Shown here piece by piece: positions 32,331 through 41,126 of a stretch of 64,000 nucleotides of DNA. Below the pieces are notes generated by a model. That model saw only the letters and a list, made by a program, of their open reading frames with translations, did not search any database and had not been told where the DNA came from. This DNA comes from Roseateles sp049532965 (GTDB taxonomy: Bacteria; Pseudomonadota; Gammaproteobacteria; Burkholderiales; Burkholderiaceae_C). The position numbers and the translations under genes are program-made. The stretch spans positions 5,456,001 through 5,520,000 of the forward strand of contig NZ_CP186694.1 in NCBI RefSeq assembly GCF_049532965.1, written 5' to 3'. Numbering within the stretch: the first letter of the stretch is position 1; each line of letters opens with the position of its first letter.

Positions 32331-32504
32331 GCGCTTCACGCTTTCAAGTTCGGCGAGATGGCGAGCCTGCCCGAGGTCGTGGGCAGCGACGACGTCAAGG
32401 AAGCGCGCTGGTTCCATCGTGACGAGCTGCAGGCGATGGAGTCACAGATGTTCGAGGACCACTTCGTGATCCTTGATCACTTCCTCGGACTGATCGATCG
32501 ATGA
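32331..32504 (+). pseudogene. nadM: C-terminal remnant of a bifunctional NMN adenylyltransferase/Nudix gene (nadM)
   Basis: In the frame ending at TGA 32502-32504 the DNA reads A-L-H-A-F-K-F-G-E, then L-P-E-V-V-G-S-D-D-V-K-E-A-R-W-F, then M-F-E-D-H-F-V-I-L-D-H-F-L-G. This is the tail of the Nudix domain in NadM-Nudix fusion proteins (H-A-F, L-P-E-V-x-G-x-D-D-x-x-x-A-x-W, F-E-D-H-x-x-I). No adenylyltransferase domain and no start codon in a suitable place are left; the frame upstream runs back into nadE. It lies three bases after the nadE stop. Confidence 0.8.
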
Positions 32505-32508
32505 GTGG

Positions 32509-33690
32509 CTACGTCGGCAGACCGACGTAGTTCTCGGCGAGCACGCGCTGCGCCGACTCCGAGCCGAGCAGGTAGTCGAGCTCGGCGGACTGGAGCTTCG
32601 CCTGGAAAGCGGGCTCCTGGTCGAAGTTGTGCATCAGCCGGGTCAACCACCACGAGAAGCGCTCCGCCTTCCACACACGGGCGAGGCAGCGGGCGGAGTA
32701 GTGGTCCAGGCCTGCGGCGCTGCGCTCGCGATAGTGCTCGATCAGCGCCTGCGACAGGTAGCGTACGTCCGAGGCCGCGAGGTTGAGGCCTTTGGCGCCG
32801 GTGGGAGGCACGATGTGTGCCGCGTCGCCGGCCAGGAACAGCCGGCCGAAGCGCATCGGCTCGGCGACGAAGCTGCGCAGCGGTGCGACGCTCTTTTCCA
32901 GCGACGGGCCGGTGACCAGCGATGCCGCGGCTTCCGGATCGAGGCGACGTCGCAGCTCGTCCCAGAAGCGCTGGTCGCTCCAATCCTCCACGCGCTCGGT
33001 CAGCGGGACCTGCAGGTAGTAGCGGCTGCGCGTGGGCGAGCGCATGCTGCACAGGCTGAAGCCGCGCGCATGCCGGCTGTAGATCAGCTCCGGGGAAACC
33101 GGCGGCGTGTCGCTCAGCAGCCCGAGCCAGCTGAACGGATAGACCTGCTCATAGACGCGGAGCGCTTCCCTCGGGACGCTCGCACGGCAGATGCCATGGA
33201 AGCCGTCGCATCCGGCAATGAAATCAGCGGCGATCTCCACCGGCTCGCCGCCGACCGTGCAGTGGGCGCGAGGCGCCTCGGTCTCGAAGCCCTCGATGCG
33301 GACGTCGGTGGCCTCGTACAGCGTGGTCGAACCCGCGGCGGCGCGCGCCTGCATCAGGTCGCGGGTGACCTCGGTCTGCCCATAGACCAGCACCGTCTTG
33401 CCGCCGGTCAGCGCGCGCAGGTCGATGCGGTGCCGGACCCCGTCGACGGCCAGTTCGACGCCGTCATGGACCAGGCCTTCCGCATGTGCCCTCGCACCCA
33501 CGCCCGCCTCGTCCATCAGGTCGACGGTGCCTTGCTCGAGCACGCCGGCGCGGATGCGCGACAGCACGTGCGCGCCGCTCTGGCGCTCGACGATGACGGT
33601 GTCGACGCCGGCCCGGTGCAGCAACTGGCCGAGCAGCAGACCCGAGGGGCCGGCCCCGACGATGAGGACCTGGGTGCGCAATGTCTTCAT
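32509..33690 (-). CDS. pobA: 4-hydroxybenzoate 3-monooxygenase
   Basis: The start at 33690 (M-K-T-L-R-T-Q-V) gives 393 aa, the standard PobA length. The FAD-binding G-A-G-P-S-G lies near residue 12, the D-G motif is in G-C-D-G-F-H-G, and the second FAD motif is G-D-A-A-H-I-V-P-P-T-G-A-K-G-L-N-L-A. The active-site tyrosine region (W-L-G-L-L-S-D-T-P-P and Y-Y-L-Q-V-P) is conserved. It hydroxylates 4-hydroxybenzoate to protocatechuate with NADPH and O2, feeding ring cleavage. It diverges from an AraC-type regulator, as pobA usually does from pobR. Confidence 0.93.
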   Translation of the reverse strand: MKTLRTQVLIVGAGPSGLLLGQLLHRAGVDTVIVERQSGAHVLSRIRAGVLEQGTVDLMDEAGVGARAHAEGLVHDGVELAVDGVRHRIDLRALTGGKTVLVYGQTEVTRDLMQARAAAGSTTLYEATDVRIEGFETEAPRAHCTVGGEPVEIAADFIAGCDGFHGICRASVPREALRVYEQVYPFSWLGLLSDTPPVSPELIYSRHARGFSLCSMRSPTRSRYYLQVPLTERVEDWSDQRFWDELRRRLDPEAAASLVTGPSLEKSVAPLRSFVAEPMRFGRLFLAGDAAHIVPPTGAKGLNLAASDVRYLSQALIEHYRERSAAGLDHYSARCLARVWKAERFSWWLTRLMHNFDQEPAFQAKLQSAELDYLLGSESAQRVLAENYVGLPT

Positions 33691-33787
33691 GGTGATCGCG
33701 GCCTTCTGGCGAGGCGCATGACGTTGTCTCCGAGGAGCCGAGCCTACGGCCCGTCGCGTTCGCGGTGAATGGACGAGTCCGACATCG

Positions 33788-33801
33788 GCTTGCACAATCG
33801 G
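33788..33801. promoter_or_regulatory. Candidate PobR site between pobA and pobR
   Basis: GCTTGCACAATCGG lies five bases before the pobR start, in the 116-bp pobA/pobR interval. A near copy, GCTTGCACAATTGG, lies inside pobR at 33940-33953 in the same orientation, 152 bp away. The repeated motif could be a regulator-binding half site; it has no dyad symmetry of its own. Confidence 0.35.
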
Positions 33802-33806
33802 AACCC

Positions 33807-34724
33807 ATGCCGAACGCCGAATCTCCTCGCCCATCGACGCGCCGCCGTGGCTCAACGCCGGTTTACTCCCTCTACGGCGAGGCGGCCGGATCGCCGGCGC
33901 TGGACGGCCTGCACCTGGAATCCATCGCGGACCGGAGCCGCTTGCACAATTGGGAAATCCAGCCGCACCGTCATGGCGCGCTGGTGCAGTTGCTGCTGAT
34001 CGAGCGCGGCCGCCTGGTCGTGCGGATGGACGAGCAGGATCGCGTGCTGCGGGCCCCGGCGCTGGTCTGGGTGCCGGCGCTGGCGGTGCATGGCTTCCGT
34101 TTCGCGCCGGAGACCGACGGGCTGGTCGTCACGCTGGATCAGGCGCGGTTGCGCGCGCTGCTTGATCACCTGCCGGAGCTGCTCGACAGCCTGTCGGAGC
34201 CGCGGCTGGTGTTGCTGGACCGCGGCGCGACGGTGACACGCGTGTTGTTTGCCGTCGCCCATGGCTTGCGCGAGGACTATGCCGGTCGCGGCCCGTGGCG
34301 CGCGGCGTCGCTGGACCACGCGGTGGCGCTGCTGGTCACCCAGGCCGCGCGCTTTGCGGCGGCGGAGGCGGCTCATCCGGTGGCGGGAGAAGGGCGTGCG
34401 ATGCAGCACCTGGCGCGTTATCGGGAGCAGGTGGAGCGGCATTACCGGCGGCAGCCGCCGGTGTCGGAACTCGCTGCCCCGCTGGGCATCACGCCGACGC
34501 AGCTGAATCGCCTGTGCCGGCGTCATCTGCAGTGCTCGGCCCTGGCGGTGCTGCACCAGCGGGTGCTGCTCGAGGCCAAGCGCGAACTCGGCTACACCAA
34601 CCTGATGGTGCGTCAGATCGCTGATGGCCTGGGCTTCGCGGACCCGGCCTATTTCACCCGCTTCTTCCTGCGCCACACCGGGTGCTCGCCCAGTGCGTGG
34701 CGGGAACAGGGAGACGGGTGCTGA
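33807..34724 (+). CDS. pobR: AraC-family activator, probable PobR
   Basis: The start at 33807 (M-P-N-A-E-S-P) gives 305 aa. The N-terminal cupin-like ligand domain (H-R-H-G-A-L-V-Q-L-L-L-I near 50) is followed by a C-terminal AraC domain with two HTHs (V-S-E-L-A-A-P-L-G-I-T-P-T-Q-L-N-R; V-R-Q-I-A-D-G-L-G-F-A-D-P-A-Y-F-T-R-F-F). AraC-type PobR proteins activate pobA in response to 4-hydroxybenzoate. The gene is divergent from pobA with 116 bp between starts, the arrangement expected for this pair. Confidence 0.9.
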   Translation: MPNAESPRPSTRRRGSTPVYSLYGEAAGSPALDGLHLESIADRSRLHNWEIQPHRHGALVQLLLIERGRLVVRMDEQDRVLRAPALVWVPALAVHGFRFAPETDGLVVTLDQARLRALLDHLPELLDSLSEPRLVLLDRGATVTRVLFAVAHGLREDYAGRGPWRAASLDHAVALLVTQAARFAAAEAAHPVAGEGRAMQHLARYREQVERHYRRQPPVSELAAPLGITPTQLNRLCRRHLQCSALAVLHQRVLLEAKRELGYTNLMVRQIADGLGFADPAYFTRFFLRHTGCSPSAWREQGDGC

Positions 34725-34740
34725 CGGCGCCGTCGGCCGT

Positions 34741-35208
34741 TCACAGCCCCAGATCGCTCAGCCCGGGGTGATCATCCGGTCGGCGGCCCTGAGGCCAGTG
34801 GAACTTGCGGTCCTCGGCCTTGATGGGTTGGTCGTTGATGCTGGCGTGACGGTGCGTCATCAAGCCGTGCTCGTCGAACTGCCAGTTCTCATTGCCGTGG
34901 CTGCGGTACCAGTTGCCGGCGTCGTCGCGCCATTCGTAGGCGAAGCGCACGGCGATGCGATTGCCGTCGAACGCCCAGAGTTCCTTGATCAGCCGGTACT
35001 CCAGCTCCCGGGCCCATTTGCGCTCGAGGAACGCCTGTGCCTGTTCGCGGCCGCGCGGGAACTCGGCCCGATTACGCCAGCGTGTGTCCGGGCTGTATGC
35101 CAGCACGACGCGGGCCGGGTCACGGCTGTTCCAGGCGTCTTCAGCCAGGCGGATCTTCTGGATGGCGGTCTCCCGGGTGAAGGGGGGCAAGGGCGGGCGA
35201 GTGTCCAT
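34741..35208 (-). CDS. DUF1348 (NTF2/SnoaL-like) protein
   Basis: The 155-aa cytosolic protein matches the DUF1348 family in length and motifs: A-E-D-A-W-N-S-R-D-P, Y-S-P-D-T-R-W-R-N-R, L-E-R-K-W-x-x-E-L-x-Y-R-L-I-K-E-L-W, N-R-I-A-V-R-F-x-Y-E-W, G-N-E-N-W-x-F and R-H-A-S-I-N-D. The fold is the NTF2-like cone, often a small-molecule hydrolase, isomerase or binding protein; no biochemical role is established for this family. It is convergent with pobR (16 bp) and transcribed alone. Confidence 0.88.
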   Translation of the reverse strand: MDTRPPLPPFTRETAIQKIRLAEDAWNSRDPARVVLAYSPDTRWRNRAEFPRGREQAQAFLERKWARELEYRLIKELWAFDGNRIAVRFAYEWRDDAGNWYRSHGNENWQFDEHGLMTHRHASINDQPIKAEDRKFHWPQGRRPDDHPGLSDLGL

Positions 35209-35301
35209 GGCGAGACTTTCCGGAAAAGTGGATGAAGCGGGGTAGGGTAGACAACTCTATCTACGTCCCCATTCTTTCCCCGGGCCCGTGCCGAAGAGCT
35301 T

Positions 35302-36225
35302 TCAGGCGTTGGTGGACGCCATGAGCGCCAGCGTCGCCTGACGATCCGGCATGCCTGTGCGCGCGCCCACGGCACCCACCGCCAGGCCCGCGGCCGCACA
35401 AGCAAAGCGCAGGCTGGCGGCGAGCGGCTGGCCCTCCAGATGGGAGATCAGGAACGCGGCGTTGAAGGTGTCTCCCGCGCCGGTCGTATCGACGGCCGGA
35501 ACCCGGAAGGCGGCCTGGCGGGCCGTGCCCTGGCGATCGGCGGCGATCGCCCCTTCGCTGCCCAGGCTCACGACCACCGTGGACGGACCGAAGTCGAGCA
35601 GGGTGGTCAGGGCTTCCGGTGTCGGCTCCCCGCCAGTCGCTGCGACGAAGCCCTCGCGATTGAAGAACGCGATGTCCGCAAGCATCAGGCGTTGCGCCAT
35701 CGCGCCCGCGTCCGGCACGACGGCGGCCTCCAGGTCGATGGCGATGCGGCTGCCGGCGCGATCGGCGATCCGCCGCACGCGCCTCAATTCCTCCAGGTCG
35801 TACGGCATGGCGTACAGGACGCGCGCCTGGCACGCGGCCTCGGCGAGCGCCTCGTCGCGCGGCGTCCCGGGCGCCATCGGGATCACGACCAGCGCGCGGT
35901 CGCCTCCCGGCGGGATCAGCGCGATCACGCGTCCCGACGCCTGGCCCGGCGACGTGAGCAGCTGCGACACGTCGACGCCGTCCTCCCGCAGCGAGTCGCG
36001 GAGCGACGCGCCCCAGGCGTCGTCGCCCACGCGGCCGAACACCGCGGCTTGGCCGCCCAGCCGCGAGAACGCGCAGGCAGCATTGGCCGTGGTGCCGCCG
36101 GAGAAGTCCCCCAGCGCTCGCGCCAGGACCTTGCCGCCAACCGCCGGCAGCGCGTCCACCGCGACGACGAGATCCGCGCAGGGATCGCCGAGCGCGAGCA
36201 GGTCCCAGCGCCGTGATGCGGTCAC
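35302..36225 (-). CDS. PfkB-family carbohydrate/nucleoside kinase
   Basis: The start GTG at 36225 overlaps the stop of the preceding gene (GTGA). The 307-aa ribokinase-like protein has G-G-T-T-A-N-A-A-C-A-F-S-R-L-G-G near residue 45 and the C-terminal signature D-T-T-G-A-G-D-T-F-N-A-A-F with the catalytic Asp and anion hole. It would phosphorylate a sugar or nucleoside hydroxyl with ATP. It is the last gene of the gntR-bmp-ABC operon and directly follows an ADP-ribosylglycohydrolase-family gene, the same pairing as yegV with yegU in E. coli. The substrate is unknown; a ribosyl compound fits best. Confidence 0.9.
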   Translation of the reverse strand: MTASRRWDLLALGDPCADLVVAVDALPAVGGKVLARALGDFSGGTTANAACAFSRLGGQAAVFGRVGDDAWGASLRDSLREDGVDVSQLLTSPGQASGRVIALIPPGGDRALVVIPMAPGTPRDEALAEAACQARVLYAMPYDLEELRRVRRIADRAGSRIAIDLEAAVVPDAGAMAQRLMLADIAFFNREGFVAATGGEPTPEALTTLLDFGPSTVVVSLGSEGAIAADRQGTARQAAFRVPAVDTTGAGDTFNAAFLISHLEGQPLAASLRFACAAAGLAVGAVGARTGMPDRQATLALMASTNA

Positions 36226-37289
36226 CGCCGGCCTTCCCAGTTCGACCACGCGATCGGCGCGAGGTCGTCGGCGATCTGGTCGAGGTCGAAATCGGCGGCA
36301 TTGGCCGCGACGAACGGATCCAGCAGATCGCGCGGCAGTCCGGCCGTGCCGGCCATGGCCCCGGCGATCGCGCCCGCCATGGTGGCGATGGAGTCGGTGT
36401 CGTTGCCCGCGGACGCGCCCAGCGCGACGGTCAGCAGCGGCTCGCCCTTCGCGTAGACCAGCAGGCCGACGGCGGCGGGCACCGACTCCGCCGCCAGCAC
36501 CGAATTGCCGACCAGCGCTTCCATCCGCCGCAGCACTTCGTCGACGCTGCGCGAGCTGCCGGCGATCTCCAGCGCCGCGTCCAGCCGCGCGAGATAGGTC
36601 GGCCCGGCCACCGATCGGCCATGCGACCGGGCCAGTTGCTCGCCCAGGCGCGCACCCGCCAGCGCGGCGGCCACGACTTCCGCCAGCGACCCCTGCGCAA
36701 CGGCGCGCGCGGTGGCGGCGGCGATCGAGCAGGCCGCGGAGATCGCGACCTCGGTGTCGTGCGAGGGCAGGCAGGTGGCCAGGGCCTGCTGGCATGCGCC
36801 TTCCACATCGCCCGGATGGAGGAGTCCCGCCGGGGCGACACGCATCGCGGCCCCATTGGTCGTCCCCATCGAGGTGAGCTTGCGGCGCGATTCGCCGATG
36901 ACGCCGACCAGCTCGAGGTCGGTGCCCTCCCGCAGCGCCTTGACGATGCCCGCGGTGCTCGGGCCCATGAAGCCGGCCTTGGGGCTGTGCGCGGCCCAGT
37001 CGAGCAGGCAGTCGGTCCAGCCGGCGGTGTCCAGACGGCCGCCAGCCTTGGCCAGCGCTCGGGCGAGGTAGTACATCTGGCTGGCGTCGTCCGTCACCTC
37101 GGCGATGCGGCCGGCGTTCACGCCGGCGAAGGTGTCGGCCGTCGGCGTGCGGAACGTGGTCGCCAGCCCGCCGTAGGCGGCGGCGATCTCGTCGCGACTC
37201 CATTGCTCGGTAGGGGCGCCCAGGGCGTCGCCGATGCCGGCCAGGGCCAGCGAGGCGTAGATGCGGTCGCGCAGCGACTCGGGGGTCAT
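36222..37289 (-). CDS. ADP-ribosylglycohydrolase-family hydrolase
   Basis: The start at 37289 (M-T-P-E-S-L-R-D-R-I-Y-A-S) overlaps the permease stop (ATGA). The 355-aa all-helical protein has the two metal-binding signatures of the family, though the first is variant: V-T-D-D-A-S-Q-M near residue 66 (usually T-D-D-T) and G-N-D-T-D-S-I-A-T-M-A-G-A-I-A-G-A near 300. G-D-A-L-G-A-P near 20 is the family start motif. It would hydrolyse an N- or O-glycosidic bond to a ribosyl unit using Mg2+. Being encoded between a nucleoside-type importer and a PfkB kinase suggests that it cleaves an imported riboside. Confidence 0.9.
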   Translation of the reverse strand: MTPESLRDRIYASLALAGIGDALGAPTEQWSRDEIAAAYGGLATTFRTPTADTFAGVNAGRIAEVTDDASQMYYLARALAKAGGRLDTAGWTDCLLDWAAHSPKAGFMGPSTAGIVKALREGTDLELVGVIGESRRKLTSMGTTNGAAMRVAPAGLLHPGDVEGACQQALATCLPSHDTEVAISAACSIAAATARAVAQGSLAEVVAAALAGARLGEQLARSHGRSVAGPTYLARLDAALEIAGSSRSVDEVLRRMEALVGNSVLAAESVPAAVGLLVYAKGEPLLTVALGASAGNDTDSIATMAGAIAGAMAGTAGLPRDLLDPFVAANAADFDLDQIADDLAPIAWSNWEGRR

Positions 37290-38254
37290 GTCGTCGGATT
37301 CCTTGATGAAAAGCGCCGGCCCGCGAAGGCGAGGGCGCACAGGGTGATGAAGGGAGGCAGCATCTGCAGCGCCTGCGGCGGCAGGGACAGCCATCCGAGC
37401 CGCGTGGTGAGCACGGCGGTGGCGCCGAAGAGCAGCGACGCGCCCAGCGTGCCGGCAAGCCGGCGTGCGCCGAGGAAGACCGCGGCCAGCGCGAGGAAGC
37501 CGCGCCCCGCGCTCATGTCGGCCTGGAACAGCGTCAGGTAGCCCAGGCTGAGATAGACGCCGGCCAGGCCGGCGAGCGCGCCGCTGGTGAACAGCGCAAG
37601 GTACTGGATCCGCTTGACCGGGATGCCGGCGCCCTGGGCGGCGGCCGGGTGCTCCCCCACCGCGCGCATCCAGCGGCCCGCGCGCGTGCGATGCAGCAGC
37701 AGCCACACCGCCGGCACCGCGGCGAACGCGCCCCAGATCAGCAGGTGGTGGCCGCGCGCCGCGTCGCCATTGAGCCAGTGGTCGAGCACCGGCCAACCGG
37801 CCAGGCCGGGCACATGCAGGGCCGGCAGCGCAGGGCTGGCGAGCGCGGCGGTCGAGCCCTTGTCGCCCACCCAGCCGGCGAGCAGGAACACCGTCAGTCC
37901 CGCCGCCAGCAGGTTGATCGCGATGCCGCCGACGATCAGGTCGGCGCCGAGCTCGAGATGGAAGAACGCCAGCAGGCCGGTCAGCAGCACGGCCGCCAGC
38001 ACACCGGCCGCGGCGCCGATCGCGGCATGGCCCCAGGGGGCCAGGGCCGGCCACGCGTGCGCCGCCTGGACCGCGCCCATGACGCCGAAGAACGCGGCGA
38101 TGAGCATCAGGCCTTCCAGCGCCACGTTGACGCAGCCCGCCACCTCCGAGACCAGCGCACCGAGCGCCGCGAGCAGGATCGGGGCGGTGGCCCTCAACAG
38201 CGCGGCGAAGAGGCCGGCCGCCAGCAGGCCCCAGGCGGTCAGGTCGGCACTCAT
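37286..38254 (-). CDS. BMP-type (nucleoside) ABC transporter permease, second subunit
   Basis: The start at 38254 (M-S-A-D-L-T-A-W-G-L-L) gives 322 aa with about eight to nine membrane helices. The conserved segment L-V-S-E-V-A-G-C-V-N-V-A-L-E-G-L-M-L near residue 40 is typical of the NupC/YufQ branch of the branched-chain-amino-acid-type permease superfamily, which serves BMP-family nucleoside importers. Both ends overlap neighbours by four bases, so the operon is translated in a coupled way. Confidence 0.9.
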   Translation of the reverse strand: MSADLTAWGLLAAGLFAALLRATAPILLAALGALVSEVAGCVNVALEGLMLIAAFFGVMGAVQAAHAWPALAPWGHAAIGAAAGVLAAVLLTGLLAFFHLELGADLIVGGIAINLLAAGLTVFLLAGWVGDKGSTAALASPALPALHVPGLAGWPVLDHWLNGDAARGHHLLIWGAFAAVPAVWLLLHRTRAGRWMRAVGEHPAAAQGAGIPVKRIQYLALFTSGALAGLAGVYLSLGYLTLFQADMSAGRGFLALAAVFLGARRLAGTLGASLLFGATAVLTTRLGWLSLPPQALQMLPPFITLCALAFAGRRFSSRNPTT

Positions 38255-39474
38255 GCGCGGACCTCCGTGCGGCTCGATCCTGGGCGCGATCCTCGGCGCG
38301 TCCAGCGGCGCAGCCAGGCGCCCGGCCCGTCCACCGGCCACAGCCGCTGCGCGACGACGAACAGGATGATCAGCGCCTGGATGACCAGCACCATCTCACG
38401 CGACACGTCGCTGCTGCGCTCCATCGCCTGCGCGCCGGCACGCAGGTAAGCGTAGAGGAACGCGGCCATCGGAATGGCGCGGGGCTCATGCCGCGCCAGC
38501 AGCGCCACCACCAGCCCCTCCAGGCCCAGGCCGGCAGGCAGGTCCACCGGCAACCGCTTGAGCAGACCGTGACCGATGTGCGCGCCGGCCAGGCCCGCGA
38601 AGACGCCGCCCGCGGCCATCGACAGCATCACCGCACGCGCCACCGGCATGCCCATCCGGTGCGCGAAGGCCGGCGCTTCGCCGACCGTGCGCCATTCCAG
38701 GCCCAGCGTCGTGCGCATCAGCAGCGCCCACGCGGCCAGGGCGGCGAGCGGCACGCCGAGCAGCATCCAGCTCACGTTGGTGCCAGCGATCAGCGGCGCG
38801 AACTGCAACGCGGCCGGCAGCACCGGCGTGGCGAGGAAGCCGGCCTGCGGGTCCCGCATCCACTCGGTGATGATCAGCCGATAGGCCTGCACCGCGATCA
38901 GGTTGAGCATCAGCGTGGTGACGATCTCGCTGGCGCCGAAGCGGGCCTTCATCCAGCCCGGGATCAGGCCCCAGGCGCCTCCGGCCACGCCGGCCGCGAG
39001 CAAGGCCAGCGGCAGTACCAGCCAGGCCGGACCGCCGGCCAGTGCCAGCGACAGGCTCACCGCCGCCAGCCCGCCGAGGAACATCTGCCCATCCGCACCG
39101 AGCGAGAACTGCCGCGCGCGGAAGGGCAGCGCGACGGCCAGCCCGAGGAAGGTCAGCGTGATGCCGTCCTCGAGCGCCGATCCGAAGCGCACCAGGTGAC
39201 GCACATGCCAGGCGCCGTCGGCACCCTGGTGGAACTCGGGCAGCGCGCCGGTCAACAGGGCGAGCCAGGCGCGCCACGGCTGATCGCTCACCAGCGCGGT
39301 CAACACGAAGCCGGCGAGCAGCGCGGCAAACACCGAAGCCGGCAGATGCCAGGCGGGAATGCGCCGGGCCGTGGCCGAACCGGCCGCCGACGGCGGCGCG
39401 GTCGCGGTGTCGCCCGCGGACGACCCGCCGGGCAGGTCGGCCTGATTCATCGATGAGACTTGCGTCCCGGTCAT
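38251..39474 (-). CDS. BMP-type (nucleoside) ABC transporter permease, first subunit
   Basis: The start is 39474 (M-T-G-T-Q-V), overlapping the ATPase stop as ATGA; M-N-Q-A at 39450 is an alternative. The 407-aa protein has a polar 45-residue N-terminus and about ten helices. The segment F-S-L-G-A-D-G-Q-M-F-L-G-G near 130 and F-G-A-S-E-I-V-T-T-L-M-L-N near 190 are typical of the NupB/YufP class. It pairs with the next gene as the transmembrane channel. Confidence 0.9.
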   Translation of the reverse strand: MTGTQVSSMNQADLPGGSSAGDTATAPPSAAGSATARRIPAWHLPASVFAALLAGFVLTALVSDQPWRAWLALLTGALPEFHQGADGAWHVRHLVRFGSALEDGITLTFLGLAVALPFRARQFSLGADGQMFLGGLAAVSLSLALAGGPAWLVLPLALLAAGVAGGAWGLIPGWMKARFGASEIVTTLMLNLIAVQAYRLIITEWMRDPQAGFLATPVLPAALQFAPLIAGTNVSWMLLGVPLAALAAWALLMRTTLGLEWRTVGEAPAFAHRMGMPVARAVMLSMAAGGVFAGLAGAHIGHGLLKRLPVDLPAGLGLEGLVVALLARHEPRAIPMAAFLYAYLRAGAQAMERSSDVSREMVLVIQALIILFVVAQRLWPVDGPGAWLRRWTRRGSRPGSSRTEVRA

Positions 39475-41126
39475 GCGGGTTCCTCGTCGGTGGCGAATGC
39501 CGCGTTCAGCGTGGCGGACGCGTCCGGCTGGACGCGCATCCCCGTCATGTAAAGGCCCAGCCGCGGCGCGTCGACGCTGTCGGCGCGGAAGTGGGCCGCG
39601 ATGCGTCCCCGGGCCATGACGACGAGGCGGTCGGAGAGCGTCAGCAGTTCGTCGAGGTCGGTCGAGATCAGCAGCACCGCGGCCCCGCGGTCGCGCAGCG
39701 CCGCCAGTTCCTGATGCAGCAACCGCGCCGCGCCGATGTCGACACCGCGGGTCGGCTGGTTGGCGAGCAGCAGCCGCGGTTGCGTCGCGATCTCGCGAGC
39801 CAGCACGACCTTCTGCATGTTGCCGCCGGACAGGGAGCCGATCGGCGCGTCGGGCGAGCGCGCCACCACGCCATGGCGCGCGAGCAGCGCTGCCGCCCGT
39901 GCCCGGGCCTTCGCCGCCGACAGCCACCCGAGCCGAGAGAGCGGCGGACGGTGGTAGTCGTGCACGATGACGTTGTCGGTCACGCTCATCGCGAGGGCCG
40001 CGCCATCGCGCATGCGGTCTTCCGGCAGGTCAGCCATCCCGATGGCGCGTGCCGCGCGTACGCCACCCTCGGTCAGCGGTCGGCCGTCGAGCAGCGCGGA
40101 ACCCTGCGACGGCGCGAGCAGGCCGCCGAGCACTTCGGCGAGCACCTCCTGGCCGTTGCCCTCGACCGCCGCGATGCCCAGGATCTCGCCGGCGGCGATG
40201 TCGAGCGACACGTCGTCCAGCACGCGCCGGCCGTCGCCGCGTTGCACCGAGAGCCCACGCACGCGCAGCAGGGGCGTGGCGCCGGGGTGGGCGCGCGTCA
40301 CGCGCAGCGGTGCCACCGGCCGGCCGACGATGCGTTCGGCGAGCGCGGCGTCGCTGAGTTCGCCGGGGCGGACCGTCGGACTGGTGCGACCGGCCCGCAT
40401 CACGGTGAAGCGGTCCGCCACCTCGCGGACCTCGGCCATCTTGTGGGTGATCAGCAGCACCGCCAGCCCCTCGCGGGCCATCGCGCGCAGCGTGTCGAAG
40501 AGCGCCCGCGCCTGCTGCGGCGGCAGCACCGCGGTGGGCTCGTCGAGCAGCAGGATGCGAGCGCCGCGGTGCAGCGCCTTCAGCAGGCTCACCCGCTGCT
40601 TCTCGCCGATCGACAGCGTGTCGACGATCGCGTCGGGCTCGAGCGCCAGGCCGAAGCGTTCGGCCGTGGTCCGTACCTGTTCCGCCGCGGCCTGCCGATC
40701 CAGCCAGGGGCCCCGTCGCGGCTCGCAGCCCAGCACGACGTTGTCCGCGACGCTGAAGCTGGGCACGAGCTCGACATGCTGCGGCACCAGGCCGATGCCG
40801 GCCGCGATCGCGTCGCGCGGCGAGCGCAGACGCACAGCCCGCCCGTCGAGCAGGATTTCGCCATCGCTGGGCTGCTCCAGGCCGTACAGCATCTTCATCA
40901 CGGTGGACTTGCCGGCACCGTTCTCGCCGACCAGCGCGTGGATCTCGCCACGCGTCAGCGACAGGTTCACCCGGTCGTTGGCGAGCGTGCCCGTCGCGTA
41001 GCGCTTGGACACGTGGCGCAGCTCCACCGCGGTGGCCGCCGCTGTGGCCGCTGTGATTGTTGCGCCTGAGGCTGCCGCGATGGGCGCAGTAGCCGCTGCG
41101 ACGCTGATGCTGGGTCGCTCCGTCAT
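39471..41126 (-). CDS. BMP-type (nucleoside) ABC transporter ATPase, tandem NBDs
   Basis: The 551-aa protein has an Ala-rich N-terminal tail of about 35 residues and two ATPase domains. NBD1 has Walker A G-E-N-G-A-G-K-S-T (near 67), signature L-S-I-G-E-K-Q-R-V and Walker B L-L-L-D-E-P-T. NBD2 has a degenerate Walker A (V-E-G-N-G-Q), signature L-S-G-G-N-M-Q-K and L-L-A-N-Q-P-T-R-G-V-D in place of Walker B D-E-P, as is normal for the NupA/YufO class. It energises import of the substrate bound by the BMP-family protein. It overlaps both neighbours by four bases. Confidence 0.92.
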   Translation of the reverse strand: MTERPSISVAAATAPIAAASGATITAATAAATAVELRHVSKRYATGTLANDRVNLSLTRGEIHALVGENGAGKSTVMKMLYGLEQPSDGEILLDGRAVRLRSPRDAIAAGIGLVPQHVELVPSFSVADNVVLGCEPRRGPWLDRQAAAEQVRTTAERFGLALEPDAIVDTLSIGEKQRVSLLKALHRGARILLLDEPTAVLPPQQARALFDTLRAMAREGLAVLLITHKMAEVREVADRFTVMRAGRTSPTVRPGELSDAALAERIVGRPVAPLRVTRAHPGATPLLRVRGLSVQRGDGRRVLDDVSLDIAAGEILGIAAVEGNGQEVLAEVLGGLLAPSQGSALLDGRPLTEGGVRAARAIGMADLPEDRMRDGAALAMSVTDNVIVHDYHRPPLSRLGWLSAAKARARAAALLARHGVVARSPDAPIGSLSGGNMQKVVLAREIATQPRLLLANQPTRGVDIGAARLLHQELAALRDRGAAVLLISTDLDELLTLSDRLVVMARGRIAAHFRADSVDAPRLGLYMTGMRVQPDASATLNAAFATDEEPA

